Assembly: GCF_009795845.1 (NCBI RefSeq)
Contig: NZ_WTEX01000016.1
Coordinates: 1-55,720, forward strand
From: Gilliamella sp. Lep-s35
GTDB lineage: Bacteria; Pseudomonadota; Gammaproteobacteria; Enterobacterales; Orbaceae
Length of the DNA stretch: 55,720 nucleotides
Direction: 5' to 3'
The number at the start of each line of letters is the position of its first letter. The stretch's first letter is position 1. Under the pieces are notes generated by a model. It worked only from the letters and a program-made list of their open reading frames with translations, made no database searches and was not told the origin of the DNA. This document shows positions 1 through 8,306 of the stretch, in pieces. The position numbers were made by a program, and so were the translations under genes.

Positions 1-126
1 TTTTTAGTCCATTTGTATTTACTTCTTTTTTTACTCAATAGAGTAGTTTAAAAATCAGCAAATACAAAAATTTATTTATAGGGTCAATTTTCTATGTGAG
101 TTTTTTGCTAAAAATGGGGTATTTAC

Positions 127-337
127 AAGAGTGATACGAGCTTTAAATTGAAATGTGGCATAATCAACAAATATTTAGTGATACAAAAAAGAAAACAGAA
201 GCTTAAGCGTTCTATTGATTTTTATAATACGGTTAAACCGCATAAAATGATTTCAGGCAAAACGCCTTATGCGTTTTTAGGGGACTATTTTAATCATGAA
301 GTGTAAATAACTCGGCGTTTTTCTACATATTGTATAA
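127..337 (+). pseudogene. IS3-like transposase C-terminal remnant (copy A)
   Basis: A reading frame ending at the TAA at 304-306 encodes FYNTVKPHKMISGKTPYAF followed by LGDYFNHEV. The H-x-x-x-x-G-K-T-P pattern is typical of the integrase-core C-terminus of IS3-family transposases. No upstream catalytic domain is visible in the window. The DNA continues to match copy B (13944-14148) past the stop into a shared tail reading CGTTTTTCTACATAT, probably the right end of the element. The two copies lie in the same orientation and bracket the ABC-transporter and citrate genes. Positions 1-126 show nothing else I can name. The IS3 assignment rests on the short C-terminal motif only. Confidence 0.6.
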
Positions 338-345
338 AAAATTGA

Positions 346-1167
346 TTATTTAGGAGAATAATCAGAACCAAAATAGTGATTACTAATTTTCGATAGCGTG
401 CCATTATTGATGATTTGTTGTATACCTTGGTTAATATCTTTGGTTAGCTGTTCACCTTTAGCTCCTTTACTAATTAAAAAATAACTGTATGGCGAGCCGA
501 TACGATTGCTATCATCTTTGTTTAATTCTATTATTTTAAGATTAAGATTATGTTCGTTAATCAATTGCGATAGCATTACTTTATCGATTAATTGAAAATC
601 ATATTGCCCTGTTTCAACATGTTGAAGTGCAGCCAATAAATCAGCTTCACTATAAACAATTTTAACAGGATTATTTGGATATTGTTCATTATATAGTTCT
701 AGTGCTGTAGCATAATTAAGCCCTGGTGTTACCTCGGTTGACTTGCCATTAAGATCGGTAAACTGTTTAATATCGTTATTGTTTTTTGCAACTGCAATTG
801 CATATTGATTTTTAAAAATAGGATCAGAATAAAAATACTTTTCTTTCCGTTTTTCATTCATGGCAAAATTATTAGCACCCACTTGATAACGCTGAGAATC
901 AAGTCCTGCTAAAACTGATGAAAACTCAGTAATTTCAAAGCTAATTTCATATTGCGGTAGCTTTGCAAAGATTGCTTTTACCACATCAATATCATACCCT
1001 ATTAATTCACCTTTTTTATCTACTGTTGTGAAAGGACTTGGAGCTCCTGAGGTTGCAATAATAATTTTTTCTTTACCTTTTGCTTGCGTATCTTTATTTT
1101 GATTATCACAGCCAGTAAAAAATAAAGTTCCTACTACTAAAATATTTAACCACTTTTTGTAATTCAT
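346..1167 (-). CDS. Amino-acid ABC transporter substrate-binding lipoprotein
   Basis: This 273-residue protein has a lysine-containing N-terminus, a hydrophobic stretch and a lipobox FFTGC with Cys20, so it should be a periplasm-facing lipoprotein. The remainder is a family-3 solute-binding (SBP_bac_3) fold: ATSGAPSPFTTVDKKGELIGYDIDVVKAI is reduced here to its key feature, the GYDIDVVKAI segment near residues 57-66, and a NNFAMNEKRKEKYFYSDPI region follows. The family binds polar amino acids, cystine or related thiol compounds. It is the last gene of a minus-strand run containing a GNAT enzyme, the ATPase, the permease and a glutathionyl-hydroquinone reductase. A cysteine- or thioether-type ligand is inferred from those neighbours, not from binding-site residues. 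Confidence 0.85.
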   Translation of the reverse strand: MNYKKWLNILVVGTLFFTGCDNQNKDTQAKGKEKIIIATSGAPSPFTTVDKKGELIGYDIDVVKAIFAKLPQYEISFEITEFSSVLAGLDSQRYQVGANNFAMNEKRKEKYFYSDPIFKNQYAIAVAKNNNDIKQFTDLNGKSTEVTPGLNYATALELYNEQYPNNPVKIVYSEADLLAALQHVETGQYDFQLIDKVMLSQLINEHNLNLKIIELNKDDSNRIGSPYSYFLISKGAKGEQLTKDINQGIQQIINNGTLSKISNHYFGSDYSPK

Positions 1168-1237
1168 AACGCTATTTCCTCCTTAAATTTGGCTCAATAT
1201 TGCCAACGGATTGATTGAAGTGTTTTTTATCTACATT

Positions 1238-1663
1238 TTAAATAAAACCCATGTTTCTCATTTCAGTTAGAGCATCGGATTGATAACGAACCATGCCGGT
1301 TTTCATTACTTCAAAGCCTAAATTCTTATAAAACTCAACAGTTTGTGGATGGGTGTAAAGAATAATATTGCACTGTATTATCTGCTCAACAAGTTTATCA
1401 ACTATCAGCCTTCCATACTGTAGCCCATGTAGATGTTTTGCCAACGCAATGTTATATATTGCAGCTTGACAAATACCATCAGATAATGCGCGACCAACAC
1501 CAACAACGTGCTCTCTTTCTAGCAAAAATACAACAGCATAGCTGTTACGAAACACTTGTTCTTGTCTCTTAGCGTCCAATGAACTAAGCCCGTAAAAAGC
1601 CAGTAAATCAGCGACATCTTGCCAATTAATACCATCACAATGTTGTTGAATAATAATATTCAT
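1238..1663 (-). CDS. GNAT-family N-acetyltransferase
   Basis: The 141-residue protein is a small single-domain GNAT acetyltransferase. The acetyl-CoA pyrophosphate-binding loop is LHGLQYGRLIVDKL (about residues 79-92), and the C-terminal half has the usual HPQTVEFYKNLGFEV motif of this fold. It lies between the transporter ATPase (15 bases upstream) and the binding-protein gene. In Bacillus subtilis, sulfur-salvage clusters that import cystine or S-modified cysteine also encode such enzymes (SnaA/YtmI and SnaB/YxeL), which N-acetylate S-substituted cysteines. A similar role here is inference from the arrangement. The acceptor substrate cannot be read from the sequence. Confidence 0.85.
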   Translation of the reverse strand: MNIIIQQHCDGINWQDVADLLAFYGLSSLDAKRQEQVFRNSYAVVFLLEREHVVGVGRALSDGICQAAIYNIALAKHLHGLQYGRLIVDKLVEQIIQCNIILYTHPQTVEFYKNLGFEVMKTGMVRYQSDALTEMRNMGFI

Positions 1664-1677
1664 TCATACTCCATTTA

Positions 1678-2436
1678 TTAAATTTCATAATTTATTTGTC
1701 CGGCAGAGTAATATCTTGCTAAAAAATCTTTGGTTCTTTGTTGAGTTGGATTTGAAAATACCTGCTGCGGTGAACCATCTTCAATGATTTTTCCTTTATC
1801 TAAAAATAACACCCGAGTTGCAATGTCATGAACAAAACTCATTTCATGAGAAACTAAAATCATAGTAATACCTGATTTAGCTGCTATTTTTATTGTTGCT
1901 AACACTTCTCCCACTAGCTCAGGATCGAGTGCCGAGGTTGGTTCATCAAGTAACAAAACTTTCGGTTCCATTGCTAATGCTCTGGCAATTGCAACTCGTT
2001 GCTGTTGTCCTCCTGATAACTGTTTTGGATAATGATAAATTCGTTCAGTAAGGCCGACCTGAGCTAGTTTTTCATATGCTATCTGCTTTGCCTTATCCTT
2101 TGAGTATTTTTTTACAATCATTAACCCTTCCATGACATTTTCTAATGCATTTTTTTGTTGAAATAAATTGAATTGTTGAAACACCATTGCTGTTTGTTGG
2201 CGAAATGCTACTACTTTATGCCTTTTTCTGCAGCTGACATCAAATTCAAAATTATCAATACAAATCTTACCTTGCTGTGGTTTTTCTAATAAATTTAAAC
2301 AACGTAAAAGCGTTGATTTACCCGCCCCCGATGCGCCAATAACTGCAACAATTTCATGAGGAAATATATGAAAGTTAAGTTGATTCAATATCAAATTATG
2401 ATGAAAAGATAATGTTAAGTTTTGAACATTAATCAT
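1678..2436 (-). CDS. Polar amino-acid ABC transporter ATP-binding protein
   Basis: A 252-residue ABC ATPase with Walker A GASGAGKST, the Q-loop near FQQFNLF, signature LSGGQQQRVAIARAL, Walker B VLLLDEPTSALD and the switch histidine in VSHEM. Similarity is to the GlnQ/HisP/TcyN (YecC) group that energises uptake of polar amino acids, including cystine. Its start overlaps the end of the permease gene by 4 bases, so translation is probably coupled. Length is normal for the family. It is expected to act at the cytoplasmic face with the adjacent permease and lipoprotein. Confidence 0.93.
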   Translation of the reverse strand: MINVQNLTLSFHHNLILNQLNFHIFPHEIVAVIGASGAGKSTLLRCLNLLEKPQQGKICIDNFEFDVSCRKRHKVVAFRQQTAMVFQQFNLFQQKNALENVMEGLMIVKKYSKDKAKQIAYEKLAQVGLTERIYHYPKQLSGGQQQRVAIARALAMEPKVLLLDEPTSALDPELVGEVLATIKIAAKSGITMILVSHEMSFVHDIATRVLFLDKGKIIEDGSPQQVFSNPTQQRTKDFLARYYSAGQINYEI

Positions 2437-3173
2437 AATAATTTTCCTCGGCGATAACTTGGAGTGTCAACACTGTCAGAAATCGTTAAACGTTTTTCTA
2501 AATATTTCATGGTTAGCTCAATAATAATGGTTAATGCCCAATAAATTAAAGCCAATGAAATATAAACTTCAAAATAACGGTAACTATGTCCTGCTAGAGT
2601 TTTCCCTCTAGCGGTCATTTCTGTCACCGAACAAACAAATGCTAATGATGTGCCTTTTAGTAAACCAATTAGTGCATTACCTAAATTAGGTAATGCCACA
2701 ATAACAGCTTCAGGAATCACAATTCTTCGTAACAACTGACTATAAGTCATTCCTAATGATTGCGCAGCTTCAATCTGACCTTTATTCACAGACAGTAACG
2801 CTGCACGAATAGTTTCTGAATTATAGGCAGCCTCGTTAAAAGAAAAGGCAATTAATACAAAAAATATTGGGGATATACCATTAATATTATAGTGAGTATC
2901 ATAAAAATAATTGATATAACGCAATAGGATAGGAATACCATAAAAACTTAAATAGAGCTGTACTAATAATGGGGTTCCTCTTATAAAAGAGACAAATATC
3001 GCCGATATCTGTGATAATATCGGTATTTTATTCATTTTGATGATAGCAATAATTAATCCCAACATCACCCCTAGTAGCATTGAGAAAAAGGTAATAAAAA
3101 GTGTTACAGGTAAATAAGCCAGTAATGTTGGAATTTGGGTGAAAATTAATCGAATATCTAATATATTTGGCAT
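2433..3173 (-). CDS. Polar amino-acid ABC transporter permease
   Basis: This 246-residue protein has several hydrophobic helices, beginning with PVTLFITFFSMLLGVMLGLI, and the inner-membrane permease EAA loop EAAQSLGMTYSQLLRRIVIPEA (about residues 136-157; key residues E, A, A, G and P), which contacts the ATPase. It fits the HisM/GlnP/TcyL (YecS) family. Only one permease gene is present, so the membrane unit would be a homodimer, as is usual for cystine-type importers. It follows the glutathionyl-hydroquinone reductase gene by 23 bases and overlaps the ATPase gene. Confidence 0.92.
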   Translation of the reverse strand: MPNILDIRLIFTQIPTLLAYLPVTLFITFFSMLLGVMLGLIIAIIKMNKIPILSQISAIFVSFIRGTPLLVQLYLSFYGIPILLRYINYFYDTHYNINGISPIFFVLIAFSFNEAAYNSETIRAALLSVNKGQIEAAQSLGMTYSQLLRRIVIPEAVIVALPNLGNALIGLLKGTSLAFVCSVTEMTARGKTLAGHSYRYFEVYISLALIYWALTIIIELTMKYLEKRLTISDSVDTPSYRRGKLL

Positions 3174-3196
3174 TATAATTACTCCGATTAATAAAA

Positions 3197-4168
3197 TTAG
3201 TTATTCGAACTGAACTGTTTTGCTCGGTTGTGTGGAGTGTGCCAATTACTGACATTGGGACCTAAAGGTAAAATATCATAAGGATTATTCGAATTAACGC
3301 CCAAAAAATAGCCTTTTTTTATTGCTTCAAAATCTGTTGTTTCACCAAAAGCGGGGATTTGATAAAGGTCTCGAGCATAAGCCCATAAGTTCGGGTAGTC
3401 GATAATTCGATTACGATTAGTTTTAAAGGCACAATAGTAGGCAACATCAAAGCGAGCCAACGTCACATAGAGGCGAATATCTGAATCAGTAATTTTATCA
3501 CCGAATAAGTAACGTGATTGGCTCAAACGCTGTTCTAACTTATCCAATTGATTAAAAACAAGGTAGTATGCTTCTTCATACGCTTTTTGCGAACGAGCAA
3601 AACCTGCTTTATACACACCATTATTCACCTCATGGAATATAACATCATTTAGTTCATCAATATCCGTTCGTAGTTTTTCAGGATAAAGATCAGGAGCACC
3701 CGCTTTATGAAAAGGTTTAAATGCAGTTTCCCAATAATAAGTAAGCTTAAAATAATCATTATTAACGACTTTTCCTGTTTTTACATCGACAACGGTTGGC
3801 ACCGTTGCTCTACCATTATATTGAGGATCCGTTAAGGCATAAATTTCGGGTAAATAACGGATTTTAAGTACAGGATCTTTGCCGTTAGCATCAAGCGAAA
3901 ATTCCCAGCCATCGGAGGTTCTAATTGGACTTACTTTTCCAACACTAATTACATCTTCTAATCCTAATAATTTAATAGCAATCATTGAGCGATGCGCCCA
4001 TGGGCAAACAGCCGCCCAAATTAAACGATAACGACCTGCTTCAACCGGTAGCTGTCCAGGTTCTTCGCCAAATGGTGTAACAAAGCGATTAGCCTGACGG
4101 ACAAATACACCATTTTCGTTAATCTCATTATTTTCAGTAGTAACAATCTTTCCTATAACTAAAGACAT
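3197..4168 (-). CDS. Glutathionyl-hydroquinone reductase (YqjG/ECM4-type GST)
   Basis: Starting at the ATG at 4168 (AGGAG seven bases upstream), the protein is 323 residues. It has a thioredoxin-fold N-domain with the catalytic motif CPWAH (Cys55), characteristic of Xi-class glutathione transferases, and an all-helical C-domain with DSDIRLYVTLARFD. This family uses glutathione to reduce glutathionyl-hydroquinones and some glutathione conjugates. An in-frame ATG 35 codons upstream lacks a good ribosome site and would add an unconserved stretch, so I reject it. As first gene of the run with the ABC transporter and GNAT enzyme, it suggests the operon deals with thiol conjugates; this is inference. 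Confidence 0.9.
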   Translation of the reverse strand: MSLVIGKIVTTENNEINENGVFVRQANRFVTPFGEEPGQLPVEAGRYRLIWAAVCPWAHRSMIAIKLLGLEDVISVGKVSPIRTSDGWEFSLDANGKDPVLKIRYLPEIYALTDPQYNGRATVPTVVDVKTGKVVNNDYFKLTYYWETAFKPFHKAGAPDLYPEKLRTDIDELNDVIFHEVNNGVYKAGFARSQKAYEEAYYLVFNQLDKLEQRLSQSRYLFGDKITDSDIRLYVTLARFDVAYYCAFKTNRNRIIDYPNLWAYARDLYQIPAFGETTDFEAIKKGYFLGVNSNNPYDILPLGPNVSNWHTPHNRAKQFSSNN

Positions 4169-4338
4169 ACACTTACTCCTTATTTTTTTGTACCGCAAAA
4201 TTTTAACTATTTGGCAACTAGGTGGGCTAAATTTAGCATCAAATATTTTGCAGTTAAAATAACAAATAAGCATATTTATATAATTATCAATTATATAGAA
4301 GATAAGTCACTATATGAAAATTATCTTAACTTAAATAT

Positions 4339-5040
4339 TTATTTTCCTAACCGTCTATATAATCTTTCTGGTCGTCCAATTTTTCCATGATTAAGTTCGA
4401 CTGTTAATAATTTGATTTGGACACAATATTCTAAATATCGCCTAGCTGTTGTTTTGCTAATATTGGCTTTTTCTACTATTTCGTCAACGGTGAGTGCTTG
4501 ATCGGTTTGCATAAATAAATCTTTGACTTTTTGTAGTGTGATTTCCTCAATACCTTTTGAGCGTCGATTCATATCAACAAAATCTTTAGTTTGCAAATTA
4601 AATAGTTCATCAATTCTGCGTTGATTAACGTGTTTTTGCAGGCTTTGACGATATAAAAAAAGCTCAAAACGTTCTAAAGAATGTTTTAATCGCTGATAAG
4701 ACACCGGTTTAATTAGATAATCAAAAGCGCCATAACGAATCGCTTTACTACAAGTATCCATATCGCTTGCTGCGGTAATAAAAATAACATAGCTGTCTAA
4801 GTGGTTATTGATTATGTATTCAAATAATTCGATTCCCTGCCCATCTGGTAAGTAGTTATCGAGTAAGATTAAAGTTGGTTTTAGTTTTTCAACCATAATT
4901 TTGGCTTCGTCTAAATTTGATGCAATCCCTATGACTTTAACTTTGGTATCTTTTTGAATAAACTCTGCATTTAATTCGGCTAATATTGGTTCGTCTTCGA
5001 CAATAAGTACTTTAATGGCGTTTTCTTGAAATTCGTTCAT
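4339..5040 (-). CDS. citB: CitB/DpiA-family response regulator
   Basis: The 233-residue protein starts with a receiver domain: acidic pocket VEDEP, phospho-acceptor Asp61 in LLDNYLPDG, conserved Thr/Ser in FITAAS and Lys in DYLIKPVSY. The C-terminus is a winged-helix DNA-binding region (about residues 160-230) with the KANISKTTARRYLEYC helix-turn-helix typical of CitB/DcuR regulators. It sits 15 bases after the kinase gene and should be the phosphorylation target of CitA. The expected targets are the divergent citS-citX operon and perhaps its own promoter. DcuR-like C4-dicarboxylate control is the alternative, less likely beside citrate lyase genes. Confidence 0.9.
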   Translation of the reverse strand: MNEFQENAIKVLIVEDEPILAELNAEFIQKDTKVKVIGIASNLDEAKIMVEKLKPTLILLDNYLPDGQGIELFEYIINNHLDSYVIFITAASDMDTCSKAIRYGAFDYLIKPVSYQRLKHSLERFELFLYRQSLQKHVNQRRIDELFNLQTKDFVDMNRRSKGIEEITLQKVKDLFMQTDQALTVDEIVEKANISKTTARRYLEYCVQIKLLTVELNHGKIGRPERLYRRLGK

Positions 5041-5055
5041 ACAATTACCTTCCTA

Positions 5056-6705
5056 TTATTTGGGAATAAATACAGAAAAAATTGTTCCATACGGAGTATT
5101 ATCTTCAAATGTAATATAACCATTAGCTTTTTTTATGTAGGTTGAAACAAGATGTAAGCCAATACCGTGCTCTTTACCTTCTTGAGAGGTAACTCCAGGT
5201 TCAAAGATAGAGCTACGAATACCTTGATCGATCCCACAACCTTGGTCGCTAATTTCAAGGACTATTTCGTTTGTTGCGTCACTAAGATATAAGTAAATTG
5301 TTTTATCGCCATGTTCATTTTTTAAGCTAGCGTTGAAAGCATTATCAAGTAAATTACCTAAAATTGACATAAATTCTGTTTCGGTGATAAGTGACGATAA
5401 TGCACTTAATTGGCATGCGGGGTCAAATATGAGCTTTAGACCGATTTCGTGCGCTTTTGAATATTTGCCAATGAGTAATCCGCAAATCGCGGGGATTTGA
5501 ATATTTTCGGTAATAAAATCCAGATTATTTTGGTTATCAGCAGATTGTAAGGCAATAAATGATTGCGCTTCTGCATACCGTTTCATATAAATCAATCCTG
5601 ATAACGTTGCCAACCAGTTAAGATGTTCATGCCTAATAGCACGTAGATTATCGACATATTGCGTCACTTGGGTTAATTGCATGCTCAGTAAGTTTATGTC
5701 GTTAAAATTACGAAATGTGATAACCCAACCTTGGATTTTTTCGTCTACAATAATACGGATTCTATTGGCAATGACGCTAATATTGTTAAAGTAACAGATG
5801 TGGTCATGTATATCTTGATGTTGATTGTCCTTGCCATAAATAAAATCGTTAGATTTTATAAAATCACTTAATTTGTGGTTGATTAAGGAATCATCGTTGT
5901 AGCTAATTTCTAACATGCATCTGGCCGATTGGTTAATATTGATTATTTTATAATTAAGATCGATTGCGATAACGCCTTCAAAAATCGACTCCATGATCGA
6001 CTTTTGGCTTTTTACGAGTAGCGCAATTGCTTTAGGTTCTAGATTCAGCATCTGATTTTTGATCGCTTTTGAAAAAAAGTATGAAAAAATAAATAATGCT
6101 AAAAACAATAAGGAACAAAAAACAATAAACGGTATAAATTGCTTAATACGCAATGCATAAATATCATCAATCAGGTAACCAACTGAAACAATTCCTATAA
6201 CTTTACCATGTTCAATAATTGGCGCTTTACCCCTTAGTGCTAACCCTAAAGATCCTTCGCTAATTGTGATACTACTATTGCCATTAAGCACCTCTTGATT
6301 ATCATTGCCTATCATGGGCGAAAATAAAGATCTACCAGATGTATGAAATAGGCGATTTGCATTCACATCGCCAATAACAATATAGCTCGCATCACTTTGT
6401 TCAAATATTTCCTTAATTAAAAGGGCTATTTTATTAATGTCTTTGTCTTGGACATATTGAATTAAATTTGGTAAAACAGATAACTCTTTTGCCTGAATTT
6501 GAGCCTTTTCGCCTAGGCTTCTGTATAAATTGGTTTCTGTTATATTCCAAATGTAGCTTTGTAATAACGCAAGAACAGTCAACGAAAACAACAAAAGCGA
6601 TAAAAAAAGCTTTGTTGTAAACGATAATTGAAGTTTTTTTTGCATTTTCACATGATTATGTCCTAGATTAAGTTGAAATAAGTGTAACACAGCATTAAAA
6701 AACAT
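5056..6705 (-). CDS. citA: CitA-family citrate sensor histidine kinase
   Basis: A 549-residue membrane kinase: first transmembrane helix about residues 33-50, periplasmic PAS sensor domain about 55-185, second helix about 188-212, cytoplasmic PAS about 235-335, H-box with His359 in RAIRHEHLNWL, then an HATPase domain with N-box LDNAFNAS and DQGCGID and GIGLHL glycine boxes. In the sensor domain NRLFH (Arg118, His121) and LRGKAP (Arg158, Lys160) resemble the citrate-contacting residues described for Klebsiella CitA, supporting citrate as ligand. The ATG at 6703-6705 has AAGGA unusually close; the ATG at 6643-6645, 20 codons downstream, is an alternative start. Confidence 0.9.
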   Translation of the reverse strand: MFFNAVLHLFQLNLGHNHVKMQKKLQLSFTTKLFLSLLLFSLTVLALLQSYIWNITETNLYRSLGEKAQIQAKELSVLPNLIQYVQDKDINKIALLIKEIFEQSDASYIVIGDVNANRLFHTSGRSLFSPMIGNDNQEVLNGNSSITISEGSLGLALRGKAPIIEHGKVIGIVSVGYLIDDIYALRIKQFIPFIVFCSLLFLALFIFSYFFSKAIKNQMLNLEPKAIALLVKSQKSIMESIFEGVIAIDLNYKIININQSARCMLEISYNDDSLINHKLSDFIKSNDFIYGKDNQHQDIHDHICYFNNISVIANRIRIIVDEKIQGWVITFRNFNDINLLSMQLTQVTQYVDNLRAIRHEHLNWLATLSGLIYMKRYAEAQSFIALQSADNQNNLDFITENIQIPAICGLLIGKYSKAHEIGLKLIFDPACQLSALSSLITETEFMSILGNLLDNAFNASLKNEHGDKTIYLYLSDATNEIVLEISDQGCGIDQGIRSSIFEPGVTSQEGKEHGIGLHLVSTYIKKANGYITFEDNTPYGTIFSVFIPK

Positions 6706-6736
6706 AGATCCTTTAAAATCATAAAAACCACAGTTA

Positions 6737-6758
6737 ATTTATGATTTATATCACAAAA
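6737..6758 (+). promoter_or_regulatory. CRP-like operator in the citA/citS divergent region
   Basis: TATGA (6740-6744), a six-base spacer and TCACA (6751-6755) match the CRP consensus TGTGA-N6-TCACA with one mismatch. Upstream ATTT and downstream AAAA extend the expected flanking pattern. The site lies about 75 bases before the citS start and just upstream of the citA start, so it could couple citrate use to carbon status, as known for citrate operons of enterics. An FNR reading of the same region is weaker. No experimental support is available from the sequence. Confidence 0.4.
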
Positions 6759-6831
6759 AATTAATTAATTTTTTGTAAAGATACCCGCCATTGATTTCGA
6801 ATAAATAAAATCATTTTTGGAGAAAAAATAC

Positions 6832-8217
6832 ATGGTGGATTTCAATTCAATTGGAAAAACGCATAATGAAGAAAAATCAGCAATTAATCATATAGAAGAA
6901 AAACAAACAGGGTGGCCATATAACTGGTGGCGACTGATGGACAATTATAAAATTGGTGTCATCCCACTTCCATTATTTATTATTGCCGGTATTCTTATTT
7001 GTTTAGAAGTGTTAGTAACCGGTAAATTACCTAGCGAAATTGTTGTAATGGTGGTAACTTGTGCTTTCTTTGGTTTTTTATGTGGCGAGATAGGTAAACG
7101 CTTACCGATTGTTGGGAAAATGGGTGCAGCTGCAATTTGTGCAACATTTATTCCATCTGCACTAGTTTATTATGGTATTTTGCCTAAACCCGTTGTTGAA
7201 GCAACAACTAAATTCTATAAAGATACCCATATCCTTTACTTATATATCTGCTGTATTATCGTGGGTAGTATTATGAATATGGATAAGCGAACACTTATCC
7301 AAGGCTTCTTAAGAATCTTTGCGCCAATGCTTTGTGGTGAAATTGTTGGTATGATCGTTGGTGTTTCTGTTGGTTATTTACTTGGTTTAACTCCGTTTGA
7401 AACATTTTTCTTCTTAGTATTACCAATTATGGCTGGTGGTGTTGGTGAAGGTGCTATTCCTCTTTCAATCGGTTATGCGACAATTTTAGGTATGGAACAA
7501 GGCGATGCGCTTGGTCGCGTGTTACCAATTGTTATGCTTGGTGGTTTAACAGGTATTATCTGTGGTGGTATTCTGAACCGTATTGGTAAAGCTTACCCGC
7601 ATTTAACTGGTAACGGTCGTTTATTACCAGCTTCTAAAGATGATCACTCAATGAACCAAAAAAATACTAAAATTGAAATGGCAATAGACGTTACAACATT
7701 TGCTTCAGGTGTTTTACTAGCAGCTATCCTTTATATGGTAGGTATGATTGGTCACAAATTAATCGGCCTTCCAGCGCCAGTTGGGATGTTATTTGCTGCC
7801 GTTTTTGTTAAGCTAGTATCAGGTGTTTCACCAAAAGTATTGAGCGGTTCACAAGTTGTTTATAAATTTTTCCAAACATCTGTAACTTATCCTATTTTAT
7901 TTGCAGTAGGTGTGGCAATTACTCCTTGGGAAAAAATTGTTGATGCTTTCACTATTACTAACTTAATTGTTATTGTTTGTACTGTTGTGAGCTTAGTGAC
8001 TACTGGTTTCTTTGTGTCAAAAGCGCTTGGTATGTATCCAGTTGATGCTGCGGTTATATCTTGTTGTCAAAGTGGTCAAGGCGGAACAGGTGACGTGGCA
8101 ATTCTAACTGCTGCCGAACGTATGGAATTAATGCCATTTGCACAAATTGCAACGCGTATTGGTGGCGCAATCAATGTGTCTGTATCATTACTCATTTTGG
8201 GCAATTTCTTAGTATAG
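6832..8217 (+). CDS. citS: Citrate/2-hydroxycarboxylate sodium symporter
   Basis: The ATG at 6832, with GGAG nine bases upstream, gives 461 residues; a TTG at 6817 would overlap that ribosome site. The protein is strongly hydrophobic with about eleven membrane segments and carries the two glycine-rich re-entrant-loop motifs of the 2-hydroxycarboxylate transporter family: AGGVGEGA (about residue 200) and QSGQGGTGDV (about residue 420). Klebsiella CitS, a sodium/citrate symporter of similar length, is the closest known type. It heads the citrate lyase operon and is divergent from citAB. Malate or citrate/malate transport (MaeN/CimH) is possible in this family, but the lyase genes favour citrate. 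Confidence 0.92.
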   Translation: MVDFNSIGKTHNEEKSAINHIEEKQTGWPYNWWRLMDNYKIGVIPLPLFIIAGILICLEVLVTGKLPSEIVVMVVTCAFFGFLCGEIGKRLPIVGKMGAAAICATFIPSALVYYGILPKPVVEATTKFYKDTHILYLYICCIIVGSIMNMDKRTLIQGFLRIFAPMLCGEIVGMIVGVSVGYLLGLTPFETFFFLVLPIMAGGVGEGAIPLSIGYATILGMEQGDALGRVLPIVMLGGLTGIICGGILNRIGKAYPHLTGNGRLLPASKDDHSMNQKNTKIEMAIDVTTFASGVLLAAILYMVGMIGHKLIGLPAPVGMLFAAVFVKLVSGVSPKVLSGSQVVYKFFQTSVTYPILFAVGVAITPWEKIVDAFTITNLIVIVCTVVSLVTTGFFVSKALGMYPVDAAVISCCQSGQGGTGDVAILTAAERMELMPFAQIATRIGGAINVSVSLLILGNFLV

Positions 8218-8233
8218 ATTTTACATTTCAAAA

Positions 8234-8262
8234 AACAACCTTAGTTTATACTAGGGTTGTTT
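8234..8262 (+). terminator. Hairpin with U-rich tail between citS and the FAH gene
   Basis: AACAACCTTAGT and ACTAGGGTTGTT pair over twelve positions (one G-U) around a five-base TTTAT-type loop and are followed by TATTTTAT. This looks like an intrinsic terminator inside the operon. It may be partial, so that citS mRNA exceeds that of the downstream enzymes, or it may mark the 3' end of a separate citS transcript. No obvious new promoter is visible in the 44 bases that follow. Confidence 0.6.
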
Positions 8263-8306
8263 ATTTTATAGTTACAATTAGTACAAACAGCTTTTAAGGA
8301 GTTTTC

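Noticed and set aside
3028-3255. A 75-codon minus-strand frame overlapping the permease start region
   Set aside because: It overlaps the conserved permease in another frame and shows no family resemblance or ribosome site.
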